Shown here piece by piece: positions 49,619 to 58,638 of a stretch of 61,489 bases of DNA; position 1 is the stretch's first letter, and each line of letters opens with the position of its first letter. The stretch covers positions 1-61,489 of the forward strand of contig NZ_JAFVMF010000021.1 in assembly GCF_017377715.1 (NCBI RefSeq), written 5' to 3'. Made by a program: the position numbers and the translations under genes. The notes under the pieces were generated by a model, which saw only the letters and a list, made by a program, of their open reading frames with translations, was not told the DNA's origin and made no database searches. Origin of the DNA: Acetobacter sacchari (lineage in GTDB: Bacteria; Pseudomonadota; Alphaproteobacteria; Acetobacterales; Acetobacteraceae).

Positions 49619-49987
49619 ATGCCACAGCCGATGCTATCTGAGACGTTGCCCTCTTCATTCTGCAATGTAGTGCCGTTTCGTCAGGCGGTTCTGCCTCGTC
49701 ATCGCGAGTATCTGTCGCGGTGGCTGAACGCGGGCCTTTGTATGGGACTGTGTGACGCCGATATTTTTGTATCAGACGGCGATACGGGAGCCGTTGGCTC
49801 CGAGATGGTCCTGGTGTGGGTCCGCGAAAGCGCCGACCCAGCCTACATCATCCGTCCGGAAGGCCTGCGTTGGGTCGTGGTCGATGCAATCCGTGATTAT
49901 GAACTGAGCCGCCAGACGTCGTTCGAGCATGCGCTGAATTTCGTGCGTCCAGTTCTGCCTGTTCAAGGTTCGACCGTCGCCGCCTGA
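49619..49987 (+). CDS. Conserved-looking small protein of unknown function
   Basis: A 122-residue protein I do not recognise. There is no signal peptide or membrane segment. The sequence looks like a compact alpha/beta domain: VVPFRQAVLPRHREYLSRWLNAG, then VWVRESADPAYIIRPEGLRWVVVDAIRDYELSRQTSFEHALNFVRP-type segments with regular hydrophobic spacing. A GGGG stretch precedes the ATG. It is a lone gene between the lipid A operon and a non-coding stretch. Codon use resembles the neighbours, so I consider it real. Confidence 0.6.
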   Translation: MPQPMLSETLPSSFCNVVPFRQAVLPRHREYLSRWLNAGLCMGLCDADIFVSDGDTGAVGSEMVLVWVRESADPAYIIRPEGLRWVVVDAIRDYELSRQTSFEHALNFVRPVLPVQGSTVAA

Positions 49988-50479
49988 AGGTTGTGTCGCG
50001 CCCGGTTTCAGGGGGTGCGCGAGATACTGGACTTGAAAATCTGCGCTCGGTTGTTTGTCATGGGGATACTTCATCTTGCCCTATGCAAATAGAACCTGAA
50101 AGTCGGGGTTTTTCGGCAAATTGGCTCACTTGTGATCTTGTGAGGCTCTGCTTCGGATACGGTAAGGCCGTCTGTAGTCTTGCCGCAAACCAAGAAAATT
50201 TGAAAAAATTTTGGGTAAACGCTCAACAGTGTTGGCGTGACAGCCCTGAGTCTTGGTTTGGGCGCTGGTGGCGATCCGCGTCGACGTGTGGCAGGCGTGC
50301 TGCTTGACGCTGCGCCGGGCGTGCATGAGCTGGAAATATTCCAGATTTAAGATGATTTTTTCGCGAATGCGGTGCAGATAACGAGGCCTACACTTGGTAA
50401 CGCCTAGTGCCTGACCGCATTCGTCGAAAGCCGACGGCGCACTTACCGCACAAGGCGTCCGTCTTCGCGGCGATAACCC
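49988..50479. other. Non-coding region with strong inverted repeats
   Basis: About 492 bases with no convincing protein gene; the best open frame (from about 49993) has Trp/Cys-rich, non-family-like content. Two stem-loops near the antiporter end (50359-50463) are listed separately. An AT-rich segment lies around 50195-50215. Confidence 0.5.
50359..50463. other. Pair of stem-loops, possible structured RNA or 3' UTR
   Basis: The first stem pairs TTTCG plus CGAATGCGGT (50359-50373) with ACCGCATTCG plus TCGAAA (50414-50429) with a single bulge; a small AGGC/GCCT stem lies inside. The second pairs GACGGCGC (50433-50440) with GCGTCCGTC (50455-50463). They lie just past the stop of the antiporter gene. 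There is no T-tract on either side, so this is not a plain terminator. Confidence 0.45.
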
Positions 50480-52153
50480 TTACGGGTGCGGAAGCGCTGA
50501 CGCTTCGTCGATCAGTTCCTGCTCATGCACGTCGAGTTGACGCGCCAAAACACGCTCCGTCTCGTCGTTGAGATTGCCGTCGTGCAGAAACTCCTTCAGG
50601 GCTTTTCTTTGGGCGCGCACCACTCTCAGGCGGATCGCCAGTTCGGCGCGACGGTTGCGGAGCAGTTCATCCCGGTTGGCCTCAAGGTCGGTCTGCTTGC
50701 TGTCCAGTGTGTGTAAAAGCTCCTGATATTCCTGCAAAAGAAGCGGCGCCGCTCTGCTTTGCGCGGGCTCAGGCTCTCCGGCGGGTCCTCCCGCAGGGAC
50801 GTTATGGCGGCCTGCCTCATCCTTCAGGACGCCAATCGCCACACGCACTAGGGCCAGACGCGTTTCATCCAGTTCCTGCTGGGTTCGGTTGGTTCCCTCC
50901 TGCGACGGCAGTAGCCGAAGGACAAGGGGGAGAAAGATGCTGGCCACGAGCAGCGACATGATGATGACGCCCGCGGCAATGGTGATCAGCAGGGATCGTT
51001 CCGGAAATTCTTCAGCCGAGGGCAGGGAAAGAATCGCGGCCAGTGTGATGGTGCCCCGCGTGCCCGCCAAGGCGAGGATAAGTTTTTCCGGCCAGTTTGC
51101 GCCGATAAAGGGCCGCCGCCACAGGCGCGCCGCCACCCGACGGGTCAGGATGGAGGCGCTGACCCACGCCAGGCGGCTCAACGTCATCACAACCTGCAGC
51201 GCCACGATGGCGATCGGCAGCTCCCAGGGAGATACGCCTCCGGAGTGCATGATCGCCCGCGCCTGATGCACCAGGTCTGGCAGTTGCAGCCCGAGCAGCA
51301 GGAACACCAGGCCGTTGAGCGCGAAGGATATCGTCTCCCATAACGCGGTCGCCCGCATGCGTGTCCCGATTTCGGTTTCGTTCATCACGCCGGTGAGGCG
51401 AATTGTCATGCCTGCGGCGACGACTGCAAGAATGCCTGACGTCTCGATGGATTCCGCGACCAGATAGGTGAAAAAAGGCAATATCAGCGCAAGCAGCATA
51501 TGGCTTGGAGGGTCGTCGTAGCCGCGTCGCAGCAACATGCTTTCCGCACGGCTGGCGCAAAGGCTGACGATAGCGCCGGTCACGATTCCGCCCAGAGACA
51601 CCCACACGAAATTGGCGGACGCAGCCTTTAGGGAGAAGATGCCGGTCGTCGCGGCGGCTACCGCGAACTTGAAGCAGACGAGGCCAGAGGCGTCGTTCAG
51701 AAGAGCCTCGCCGCGAAGAAGGTGGATGATACGGGGCGGCGTCCGCCCGCCGCGCAGGATGCCGGAGACGGAAATCGCGTCGGTCGGCGAAAGCGCTCCG
51801 GCGAGAGCGAACGCTGCCGCCAGCGGTACTGTTGGTAAAAGCCAGTCGAGAAAATAGCCGCCTGCCAGAGTGCTTAGGGCGACGAGTCCCACCGCCATGG
51901 TCACGATGACGCCTCGCAATTCGCCAAATTCGCGCATGGGTACGCGGTAGGCGTCGAGGAACAGGAGCGGCGAGATGAAGAGCAGAAGGAAAAGATCGGT
52001 GTCGAGCCCGACATGCACCCCGGCCAGAGCCGCCGCTGCGCCTGCCGCGATTTGCAGCAGCGGCATCGGGATGCGCAGCTTCAGCACGCGCGCGATAAGG
52101 CCGGTAAGGCCAACGACGGTGAGCAGGGTCAGCGCGAGCAGTGTAATGTGCAT
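50480..52153 (-). CDS. CPA1-family sodium/proton antiporter
   Basis: About 557 residues from ATG 52153 (MHITLLALTLL). Roughly 12 membrane segments fill residues 1-415. The ion-binding region has LSPTDAISVSGILR and GEALLNDASGLVCFKFA, carrying the conserved Asp residues of CPA1 exchangers. A charged cytoplasmic helical tail (~420-557, rich in Glu/Arg/Gln) follows. Such proteins exchange Na+ or K+ for protons, relevant to pH homeostasis in acid-producing bacteria. There is no ribosome site of note, and neighbours give no clue to control. Confidence 0.9.
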   Translation of the reverse strand: MHITLLALTLLTVVGLTGLIARVLKLRIPMPLLQIAAGAAAALAGVHVGLDTDLFLLLFISPLLFLDAYRVPMREFGELRGVIVTMAVGLVALSTLAGGYFLDWLLPTVPLAAAFALAGALSPTDAISVSGILRGGRTPPRIIHLLRGEALLNDASGLVCFKFAVAAATTGIFSLKAASANFVWVSLGGIVTGAIVSLCASRAESMLLRRGYDDPPSHMLLALILPFFTYLVAESIETSGILAVVAAGMTIRLTGVMNETEIGTRMRATALWETISFALNGLVFLLLGLQLPDLVHQARAIMHSGGVSPWELPIAIVALQVVMTLSRLAWVSASILTRRVAARLWRRPFIGANWPEKLILALAGTRGTITLAAILSLPSAEEFPERSLLITIAAGVIIMSLLVASIFLPLVLRLLPSQEGTNRTQQELDETRLALVRVAIGVLKDEAGRHNVPAGGPAGEPEPAQSRAAPLLLQEYQELLHTLDSKQTDLEANRDELLRNRRAELAIRLRVVRAQRKALKEFLHDGNLNDETERVLARQLDVHEQELIDEASALPHP

Positions 52154-52664
52154 GACGTAACTGAGGCGCCGATACGTCCGTTGTAAAGATGCCGGGTGGA
52201 TTGCACGCGGCACAGGCTATTGTGGCGGGACACGTTGCCGGGTTGGCCTGAAATTATCGGATGTCAGGATAATTCATGACCTGAGGACAAAACGCGCGGG
52301 CTTACTTGTGCTGATCTGTTGTTCGTAATTTGGCTTTTTGCTGTTTTTGCATGCTGACCAATAGGAACGTGTCGTGCCGCTCTTCTGTGGGAAACGTTTC
52401 ACTTTTCAGAAAAGCAGCTTTCGACCATTGGGGCTTCACGTATTTTTCGAGTGGAGCTGCGATGCAAAACGTGTTCTTGCTCAAGAAAAGCGCCGCCGGT
52501 TTTGCTGTTACGGCAGGGAGCGAAGAGTGGGCCGTATCTGGACGAGGACAGCATCGCACAAGTCAGTGTGAGCGTCGCCCGACGTAACATCGTTACTGCC
52601 GGGGTGTGTCGCAAGTCTGACGGGCCCAAGCATGGATCCGCGAAGTAGGAGGGTATTATCCGTC
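52154..52664. other. Intergenic region without a supported gene
   Basis: About 511 bases between the starts/stops of two reverse-strand genes. Short open frames exist on both strands around 52300-52590 but overlap each other, lack ribosome sites and have no recognisable motifs. Nothing further is identified. Confidence 0.5.
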
Positions 52665-53801
52665 CTATTTTGGCGACAAATTGGGCAGAGGTCGCGCCAG
52701 AAGCGATGTGATGAACGCCTCCAGTTTAGGGGCGTCGATGGTACGGACGACCGTCTCACGCTGCTCGTCCAGATCCGGCTGATATCCGGGCGTCCACGAC
52801 AGCGTGTCGCCATATCCTGCGCCGAACTGGCTGTTCACGTCGACGTAAAGTTCTTCACTGCGCGTGATCAGGCTCGGGTCCAGCCACACGGCGGCTGCGA
52901 TTTCGTCCCAGAGCGGAAATCCGGGTTCGCGCTTGCTGATCGTGCCGGCGAACGCGGGATTGGCGGCTGCGAGTTTATGGAGAAACTCCGGCGTCAACTC
53001 CGTCGCGGTGGAAGGATCGGCTGGAACCGCGACAATATGCCGCCACGGCGCGCGCAGCACGATGCTCGCGGCTTCGGGGTCAAAGCGGAAATTGAATTCG
53101 CGGCGGGGAGAGTTCGCGAATTCCCGGGCGAACTGTGCAGCCGCGACGTCGGGGCGAACCTGTTGCGGGTTGAGGCTTCCACCCATGTAAACCAGTTCTT
53201 TTGCCAGGCTGGCGAAGGACGGGTCCAGGCGTTGCGCGAGCGCCAGATCCGTCATCGGACCTGTCGCGACGATCGTCACCTGTCCGGGAAATTCGTGGAC
53301 CTTGCGGATCATGAACATGACAGCCGGCTCATCCGACGCCTTGATGGTCGGATCGCCTTCCGGCAGGTGCGGCACGACATCAGGAGCATGATACGGCGGC
53401 GTGCTTTGAACAGTGGGCTCCACCCACTTTTTCATCCACGCGCCTTTCCAGACCAGCTTGCCGTAAAGCGCTTCCCACCGGTCGGTGAGTTTTTCGGAGT
53501 TCAGCAGCGGATAGACTGCGCCGCGTAGCACAGGAACATCCGTCCTGTGCGCGATCTCGACGGCGCGGAGGGCATGCGCCACGCCCTCATCGCGCCAGAC
53601 GTCGCCAGACAGAATCGTGATGCCGAGAACGTCGACATTCGGCGCCTGCAGCAGCATCCATTCGGCGATGCCGGACCCGTCGTCATCGACAATGACCTTC
53701 CTGGCCTCCGCTGCATGGGAGGCCGAGCCGCTGGCCGCCGTTCCGCTGACGAGCAGCGCCGCCAGAGCGACGGGACGAAAAAGCGCGCGCAGTATTCTCA
53801 T
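52665..53801 (-). CDS. Exported nucleoside-hydrolase-family protein with altered metal motif
   Basis: A 378-residue protein from ATG 53801, with a signal peptide (residues ~1-31, ending SHAAEA). VDVLGITILSGDVW, GQVTIVATGPMTDLALAQRL, VYMGGSLN and FRFDPEAA (the substrate loop), plus a late WDEIAAAVWLDP, follow the nucleoside hydrolase fold. The usual DTDxGxDD calcium site reads DDDGSGIAE (residues 39-47), so one or both of the paired aspartates seem missing. It would cleave nucleosides in the periplasm if active. The reading frame is open further upstream but that part overlaps the next gene and looks non-coding. Confidence 0.82.
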   Translation of the reverse strand: MRILRALFRPVALAALLVSGTAASGSASHAAEARKVIVDDDGSGIAEWMLLQAPNVDVLGITILSGDVWRDEGVAHALRAVEIAHRTDVPVLRGAVYPLLNSEKLTDRWEALYGKLVWKGAWMKKWVEPTVQSTPPYHAPDVVPHLPEGDPTIKASDEPAVMFMIRKVHEFPGQVTIVATGPMTDLALAQRLDPSFASLAKELVYMGGSLNPQQVRPDVAAAQFAREFANSPRREFNFRFDPEAASIVLRAPWRHIVAVPADPSTATELTPEFLHKLAAANPAFAGTISKREPGFPLWDEIAAAVWLDPSLITRSEELYVDVNSQFGAGYGDTLSWTPGYQPDLDEQRETVVRTIDAPKLEAFITSLLARPLPNLSPK

Positions 53802-53883
53802 GCTTGCAAAATTCCGAAAGACCTGCGGCGCGCGGCCGCGATTAGGCGACAGGGTTTGGTGTAACGGCGGTTGTGCGCGCAGA

Positions 53884-54102
53884 TCAGACCGGGTTCGCGC
53901 CGTCCGTGCCGCATTTGGCGAAGCGTCCCTTGGCGTCTTTGCAGCGGACGGGCTTCGGCGCCGGGCATTTGGTGAACTTGCCCTTCGCGTCACGGCACGG
54001 AGCGGCCGCGTGGGCGGAGCCGATCGCAAACTGTGAGGATAGCGACGGCGCAATGGTCGCGGTCAGCAGGGTGAGGCAGGCAGTCGCAAGCATGGTTTTC
54101 AT
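53884..54102 (-). CDS. Small secreted protein with two Cys-DAKG-F-Cys repeats
   Basis: A 72-residue protein from ATG 54102. It has a signal peptide (residues ~1-32, ending GSAHA) and a mature part of about 40 residues. Two tandem copies of C(R/K)DAKG(K/R)F(T/A)KC (Cys at 36, 46, 54 and 64) are separated by a Pro/Lys linker. The mature peptide is basic. I do not know a named family. The regular Cys spacing suggests two small disulfide loops, or metal or cell-surface binding. It is 82 bases upstream of the nucleoside hydrolase on the same strand. Confidence 0.65.
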   Translation of the reverse strand: MKTMLATACLTLLTATIAPSLSSQFAIGSAHAAAPCRDAKGKFTKCPAPKPVRCKDAKGRFAKCGTDGANPV

Positions 54103-54640
54103 TGGTCTTCTTCCTCGCTCAACGTCGACCGTCACAGCGCCTCGCTCACGGCCTCTTACGTCTTTGACGATGCCCGATCGGGTGAGCGTTCACAAGCGGG
54201 TAGCTTTGGTGTGGGGGCGATCGGTCGGCTCTGCTGATAGATGCTCGGGGCAGCTTTACGACTGGGCGGCGCAGCGGTCAGTTTCGTCACGACTGCGGCG
54301 GTTGGGGCACCTGAGCGCAAGACGGCACGGGGCGTTGTTCATTGATAGGCCGCAACAGGCCGCCCGTCATCCGCTCCCGCAAATGATCATTATGAGGCGA
54401 GAGTTTTCATGCCGTTTGCTCTCCTCCGAAAAGATCAGTGTTCCGCAAAACGCCAGTCGACCCGCTCCCGTATCGAGGCTCGGCGGGAGGAAACGGGGAG
54501 CCGTGACGCTTCCGGCCTCGATCTGGAATTTCGACGTATTTTCAAAAACGTCGACTCTGGATCGCTCCGGCGTTCACGCTCGCAGCAGCCAAGGGCTCCA
54601 TCCCGTCGTCGAAGCAGAACGACGGGAGCGTCCTCTGGGT
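54103..54640. other. Intergenic region
   Basis: About 538 bases between the small secreted protein and dadA. No supported gene. Near dadA there is a perfect hairpin (separate entry); otherwise I see only short GC-rich palindromes. Confidence 0.5.
54602..54626 (-). terminator. Hairpin downstream of dadA
   Basis: CCCGTCGT (54602-54609) and ACGACGGG (54619-54626) form a perfect 8-bp stem 14 bases past the dadA stop. There is no T-tract, so it may act as an mRNA 3' stabiliser or a weak terminator. Confidence 0.45.
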
Positions 54641-55903
54641 TCAACTGCGGTCGTAACGATCGACGGACAGGTCCAGCACCGGGATATTCGGCTTGCGGCC
54701 ATGGATCAGATCGGAAACGATCCGTCCGGAGCCACAGGCCATGGTCCAGCCCAGCGTGCCGTGGCCGGTGTTCAGCCACAGGTTCGAGAACTTCTTCGAA
54801 GCCCCCACGATCGGCGTGCCGTCCGGGGTGTTGGGGCGCAGGCCGGTCCAGTATGTCGCCTGGCTGAGATCGCCGCCGCCGTAGAGTTCGGAAAACGAGA
54901 GTTCGAGCGTTGCGCGGCGGTCGCGGCGCAGACGCAGGTCGAAGCCGCCCAGCTCGGCCGTGCCGCCGATGCGGATGCGGTCGCCGAGGCGCGTCATGGC
55001 GACCTTGTAGGTCTCGTCGTTCACTGTCGAGACAGGCGCACGGGCTTCATCCGTCAACGGCACTGTCAGAGAATATCCCTTCACCGGATACACCGGCAGG
55101 CGAACGCCCAGCGGACGCATCAGCAACGGAGAATAGCTTCCCAGCGCCATGACATAGGCGTCGCCAGTGATCCGTCCGGCGGAGGTGCGGACGCCGAGGA
55201 TCGAATCAGCCGACGCGTCCAGCGCCTCGATCGTCGTCTCGTAGCGAAAGGTGACGCCCAGTTCTTCGGCTTTTTGCGCCAGACGCTGCGTGAACATGTG
55301 AGCGTCGCCGGACTCGTCGCCCGGAAGGTAGAGGCCGCCCTTCAGCAGATGCCGCGCTCCCGACAGGCCCGGTTCGCGCTCAAGGATTTTTTCGACTGAA
55401 AACAGTTCATGCGCGACGCCGCTGTCGCTCAGCAGGCGCATGTCTTCCTGCGCGTGGTCGAGTTGCGCTTCCGTCCGGAAAAGCTGAATCAGGCCTTTCT
55501 GACGGTCGTCGTAAGCAATGCCGGTTTCGTCACGCAGATCGGTCAGGCAATCGCGGCTGTATTCGGCGATCCGCAGCATGCGGGACTTGTTCACGTCGTA
55601 CGCATGTTCGGTGCAGTTCATCAGCAGGCCGCCGATCCATCGCAGCATTGCGATATCGATCGCGCCGGGACGCACCACCAACGGGCTGTGCTTGCCCAGC
55701 ATCCATTTCAACGCCTTGAACGGCAGGCCGGGGGCGGCCCACGGCGTCGAATATCCCGGCGAGACCTGACCCGCGTTGGCGAAAGACGTCTCCAGCCCGG
55801 CTGCAGGCTGGCGGTCGATAACCTCAACCTCATGCCCGAGTTTCGCCAGATACCAGGCGGTCGTAACACCGATGACGCCGGCGCCAAGAACGATGACTTT
55901 CAC
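54641..55903 (-). CDS. dadA: D-amino acid dehydrogenase
   Basis: An FAD-dependent membrane-associated dehydrogenase that oxidises D-amino acids to keto acids and ammonia, passing electrons to the respiratory chain. It has 420 residues with the N-terminal FAD motif VLGAGVIGVTTAWYLA, then DRQPAAGLETSFANAGQVSPGYSTPWAAPG, which is diagnostic of DadA. WTGLRPNTPDGTPIVG and NTGHGTLGWTMACGSG form the C-terminal FAD region. It is complete. It is divergent from hisG, separated by about 260 bases. Confidence 0.95.
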   Translation of the reverse strand: MKVIVLGAGVIGVTTAWYLAKLGHEVEVIDRQPAAGLETSFANAGQVSPGYSTPWAAPGLPFKALKWMLGKHSPLVVRPGAIDIAMLRWIGGLLMNCTEHAYDVNKSRMLRIAEYSRDCLTDLRDETGIAYDDRQKGLIQLFRTEAQLDHAQEDMRLLSDSGVAHELFSVEKILEREPGLSGARHLLKGGLYLPGDESGDAHMFTQRLAQKAEELGVTFRYETTIEALDASADSILGVRTSAGRITGDAYVMALGSYSPLLMRPLGVRLPVYPVKGYSLTVPLTDEARAPVSTVNDETYKVAMTRLGDRIRIGGTAELGGFDLRLRRDRRATLELSFSELYGGGDLSQATYWTGLRPNTPDGTPIVGASKKFSNLWLNTGHGTLGWTMACGSGRIVSDLIHGRKPNIPVLDLSVDRYDRS

Positions 55904-56165
55904 AGCGGGAGAATCCTTTCGACGGTTCGACTGGCCGGACGGGCCTTCTGCACGAAGGGCGACGTTACGGCGTCCTGATTATGACGGCTTGGGATGGGCG
56001 TCCAGCGGCGCGGCCCGCAGGGGACGGGCGCAGTTTTGGCGGAGCGGCGCGGAATGTGGTAATCGCCGTGCCGATTGCGCCGGAACGCCAGCCGCTCGCC
56101 CATGCCCGTCCTGTCTCAAGGGATGGCCCAGGGCGGTCTTCGGCGCCGTCGCCTGTCCGGAGAGT

Positions 56166-56936
56166 ATGATGACCGCCTGCAAACCGGGTGACGAAACGCC
56201 CACCCTGACCGCCCGGGACATCGTTCCCGCGACCACGCCAGCCTCGGGCGATGTCGATCACGGGCGTCATGGCGACCATGCGGACGACATGCTCATCCTT
56301 GCTCTTCCGAAGGGCCGCATCCTGAAGAGCGTCGCGCCGCTGTTGGCGCGAGCGGGGATCGAACCCGCGGCCGACTGCCTGCAGGAAGACAGCCGCCGCC
56401 TGCGGTTTCCCACCAACCACCCGAAGCTCGATGTCGTGCGCGTGCGCTCCTTCGACGTGGCGACCTTCGTCGCGCATGGCGGCGCGCATCTGGGCGTCTG
56501 CGGCGCCGACGTGCTGATGGAGTTCGACTACCCCGAGCTCTACGCCCCGCTCGACCTCGGCATCGGCGGCTGCCGCGTGTCCGTGGCCCGGCCGCAGGGC
56601 GACCCGCCAAATGAGGACTGGTCACGTTATTCCGAAGTCCGTGTGGCGACGAAATACCCGACCATCACCCGCCGCCATTTCGCAGCCCGCGGGATCAACG
56701 CCGACATCGTGCACCTGAATGGCGCGATGGAACTGGCGCCGATGCTCGGCCTGTCGCGTCTGATCGTCGATCTTGTCGACACCGGATCGACTCTTCGTGC
56801 GAACGGGCTGCAGGAAGTCGAAACCATCGCGCAGATCACCAGCCGTCTGGTCGTGAACCGGACTGCGCTGAAGACCCGCCCCGAGGCGATAGCCTCCCTC
56901 ATCGCGCGCTTCCGCGCGGCGCTGAACCCCGCCTGA
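56166..56936 (+). CDS. hisG: ATP phosphoribosyltransferase, short form
   Basis: First step of histidine synthesis. LILALPKGRILKSVAPLL, GGAHLGVCGADVLMEF, KYPTITRRHFAARG and the PRPP loop LIVDLVDTGSTLRANGL are typical HisG blocks. The regulatory C-terminal domain is absent, so it is the short form that needs HisZ, which is not in this window. ATG 56166 is favoured because GGAGAG stands just before it, adding ~41 residues with no known function; ATG 56289 would give the usual 215-residue core but lacks a ribosome site. hisD follows after 46 bases. Confidence 0.93.
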   Translation: MMTACKPGDETPTLTARDIVPATTPASGDVDHGRHGDHADDMLILALPKGRILKSVAPLLARAGIEPAADCLQEDSRRLRFPTNHPKLDVVRVRSFDVATFVAHGGAHLGVCGADVLMEFDYPELYAPLDLGIGGCRVSVARPQGDPPNEDWSRYSEVRVATKYPTITRRHFAARGINADIVHLNGAMELAPMLGLSRLIVDLVDTGSTLRANGLQEVETIAQITSRLVVNRTALKTRPEAIASLIARFRAALNPA

Positions 56937-56982
56937 ACATCGCGCCGCCCTGCCGGCGCTGCGACAGATATAGAGTGTGCGT

Positions 56983-58284
56983 ATGAAACGTCTGGATGCC
57001 CGTGCGCCTGATTTCGAGGCCGCGTTCACGTCGCTGCTGGCGAACCGGGAGGCGGAGAGCGCGCGCGTGGATGCGCCGGTCGCCGAAATTCTTGCAGAAG
57101 TACGCGCGAAAGGCGACGAGGCCGTCTGCGCCTACACCAGCCGTTTCGACCGGTTGGACCTCACGCCCGAGACCATGCGGATCACTGCGGCGGAAGTTGA
57201 AGAGGCCGCGTCCGGCGTGCCGCAGGATCTGCTCGACGCGCTCGACGTCGCTGCGACGCGTATTGAAGATTTCCACCGTGCGCAGCTGCCGCAGGACATG
57301 AAATACACCGACGCAGACGGCCTGACCCTTGGGCAGCGCTGGACGTCGCTTGACGCGGTTGGTCTTTACGTCCCCGGCGGCAAGGCGGCCTACCCGTCGT
57401 CGGTTCTGATGAACGCCATCCCGGCGCGCGTCGCAGGCGTCGAGAGGCTCGCCATGTGCGTGCCGACGCCCGGCGGGGTGTTGAACCCTCTGGTGCTGGC
57501 TGCCGCGAAGCGAGCTGGCGTCGCGGAAATCTACCGTGTCGGCGGGGCGCAGGCGGTGGGCGCCATGGCGTTCGGCACGGCGACCATCGCGCCGGTTGAT
57601 CGGATAGTGGGTCCTGGCAACGCCTGGGTGGCGGAAGCCAAGCGACAGGTGTTTGGCCATGTCGGCATCGACAGCATCGCCGGCCCTTCCGAGGTGGTGG
57701 TGGTCGCCGATGCGAAGAACGATCCGCGACTCGTGGCGCTCGATCTGCTGGCGCAGGCGGAGCATGACGAACTGGCGCAGTCGATCCTGATCACTGATGA
57801 CGCCGCGTTCGGCCATCTGGTGACCGAGGCGGTGGAGACGGAGTTGAAGACCCTGTCGCGCGCCGCCATCGCACGAGCGAGCTGGCGCGATTTCGGCGCC
57901 GTCATCATCGTGCCCGACTGGGCGGAGGCGGCCCGACTGGTGGACCGTCTGGTGCCGGAGCACCTTGAGCTTATGGTGGACGAGCCGGAGGCGTTGTTCG
58001 CCCGCGTGCGTCACGCCGGCGCCGCATTCCTCGGCCGTTTCTGCCCGGAAGCCGTAGGGGATTACGTCGGCGGTCCCAATCACGTTCTGCCGACGTCACG
58101 CACGGCGCGCTTCGCGTCGGGCCTGTCCGTTTACGATTTTCTGAAACGCACGACTTTCATTTCCAGCGGTCCGGACGCTCTTTCTCGTATCGGTCGCGCT
58201 GGCGTCGCGCTGGCGACGGCGGAGGGGCTGGAGGCGCATGCCCTGAGCATTTCGGAGCGCCTCAAGATCATCGATCGAGGGTGA
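56983..58284 (+). CDS. hisD: Histidinol dehydrogenase
   Basis: A zinc enzyme that oxidises L-histidinol to L-histidine in two NAD+-dependent steps. It has 433 residues from ATG 56983 (a GTG six bases earlier is possible). GLYVPGGKAAYPSSVLMNAIPARVAGV, GGAQAVGAMAFGTATI, VGPGNAWVAEAKR, IAGPSEVVVVAD and AEHDELAQSILIT are all present, and GGPNHVLPTSRTARFASGLSV holds the catalytic His region. It lies directly after hisG and probably shares its transcript. Confidence 0.96.
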   Translation: MKRLDARAPDFEAAFTSLLANREAESARVDAPVAEILAEVRAKGDEAVCAYTSRFDRLDLTPETMRITAAEVEEAASGVPQDLLDALDVAATRIEDFHRAQLPQDMKYTDADGLTLGQRWTSLDAVGLYVPGGKAAYPSSVLMNAIPARVAGVERLAMCVPTPGGVLNPLVLAAAKRAGVAEIYRVGGAQAVGAMAFGTATIAPVDRIVGPGNAWVAEAKRQVFGHVGIDSIAGPSEVVVVADAKNDPRLVALDLLAQAEHDELAQSILITDDAAFGHLVTEAVETELKTLSRAAIARASWRDFGAVIIVPDWAEAARLVDRLVPEHLELMVDEPEALFARVRHAGAAFLGRFCPEAVGDYVGGPNHVLPTSRTARFASGLSVYDFLKRTTFISSGPDALSRIGRAGVALATAEGLEAHALSISERLKIIDRG

Positions 58285-58412
58285 AGGATCGCCCTTTGAC
58301 CCACGGCGAACGGCCTCAAACCTTGACCGCAGGCCCTCGCCGCATACATATCGCACCCGGTTACGTGGACTGATCGTCCTGTCAATGAGGTATAGAATGA
58401 ACGAAGGCCAGC

Positions 58413-58631
58413 ATGTCTAAGGAAGACATGATCGAATTCAGCGGCACCGTTACGGAGCTGCTGCCCAACGCCATGTTTCGCGTGAAGCTTGACAACGAGC
58501 ATATGATTCTCGCGCACACGAGCGGAAAAATGCGGAAAAACCGCATTCGCGTCCTCGCCGGTGACCGCGTGAGCGTCGAGATGACCCCTTACGACCTGAG
58601 CAAGGGCCGCATCACCTTCCGCTTCAAGTAA
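58413..58631 (+). CDS. infA: Translation initiation factor IF-1
   Basis: A 72-residue OB-fold protein that binds the A site of the 30S subunit. The sequence [24 protein letters not shown] and the end of the fold ([11 protein letters not shown]) match IF-1 throughout. A modest TTGACC/TACATA pair about 65-90 bases upstream (58323-58350) could be its promoter. It heads the infA-maf-rng-yacG order typical of Alphaproteobacteria. Confidence 0.97.
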   Translation: MSKEDMIEFSGTVTELLPNAMFRVKLDNEHMILAHTSGKMRKNRIRVLAGDRVSVEMTPYDLSKGRITFRFK

Positions 58632-58638
58632 CACGGTT

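Noticed and set aside
49993..50307. 105-codon frame after the small unknown gene
   Set aside because: Cys/Trp-rich composition, no homology-like segments, and part of a region with stem-loops.
52302..52587. Overlapping short frames on both strands upstream of the antiporter
   Set aside because: They overlap each other, lack ribosome sites and have no recognisable motifs.
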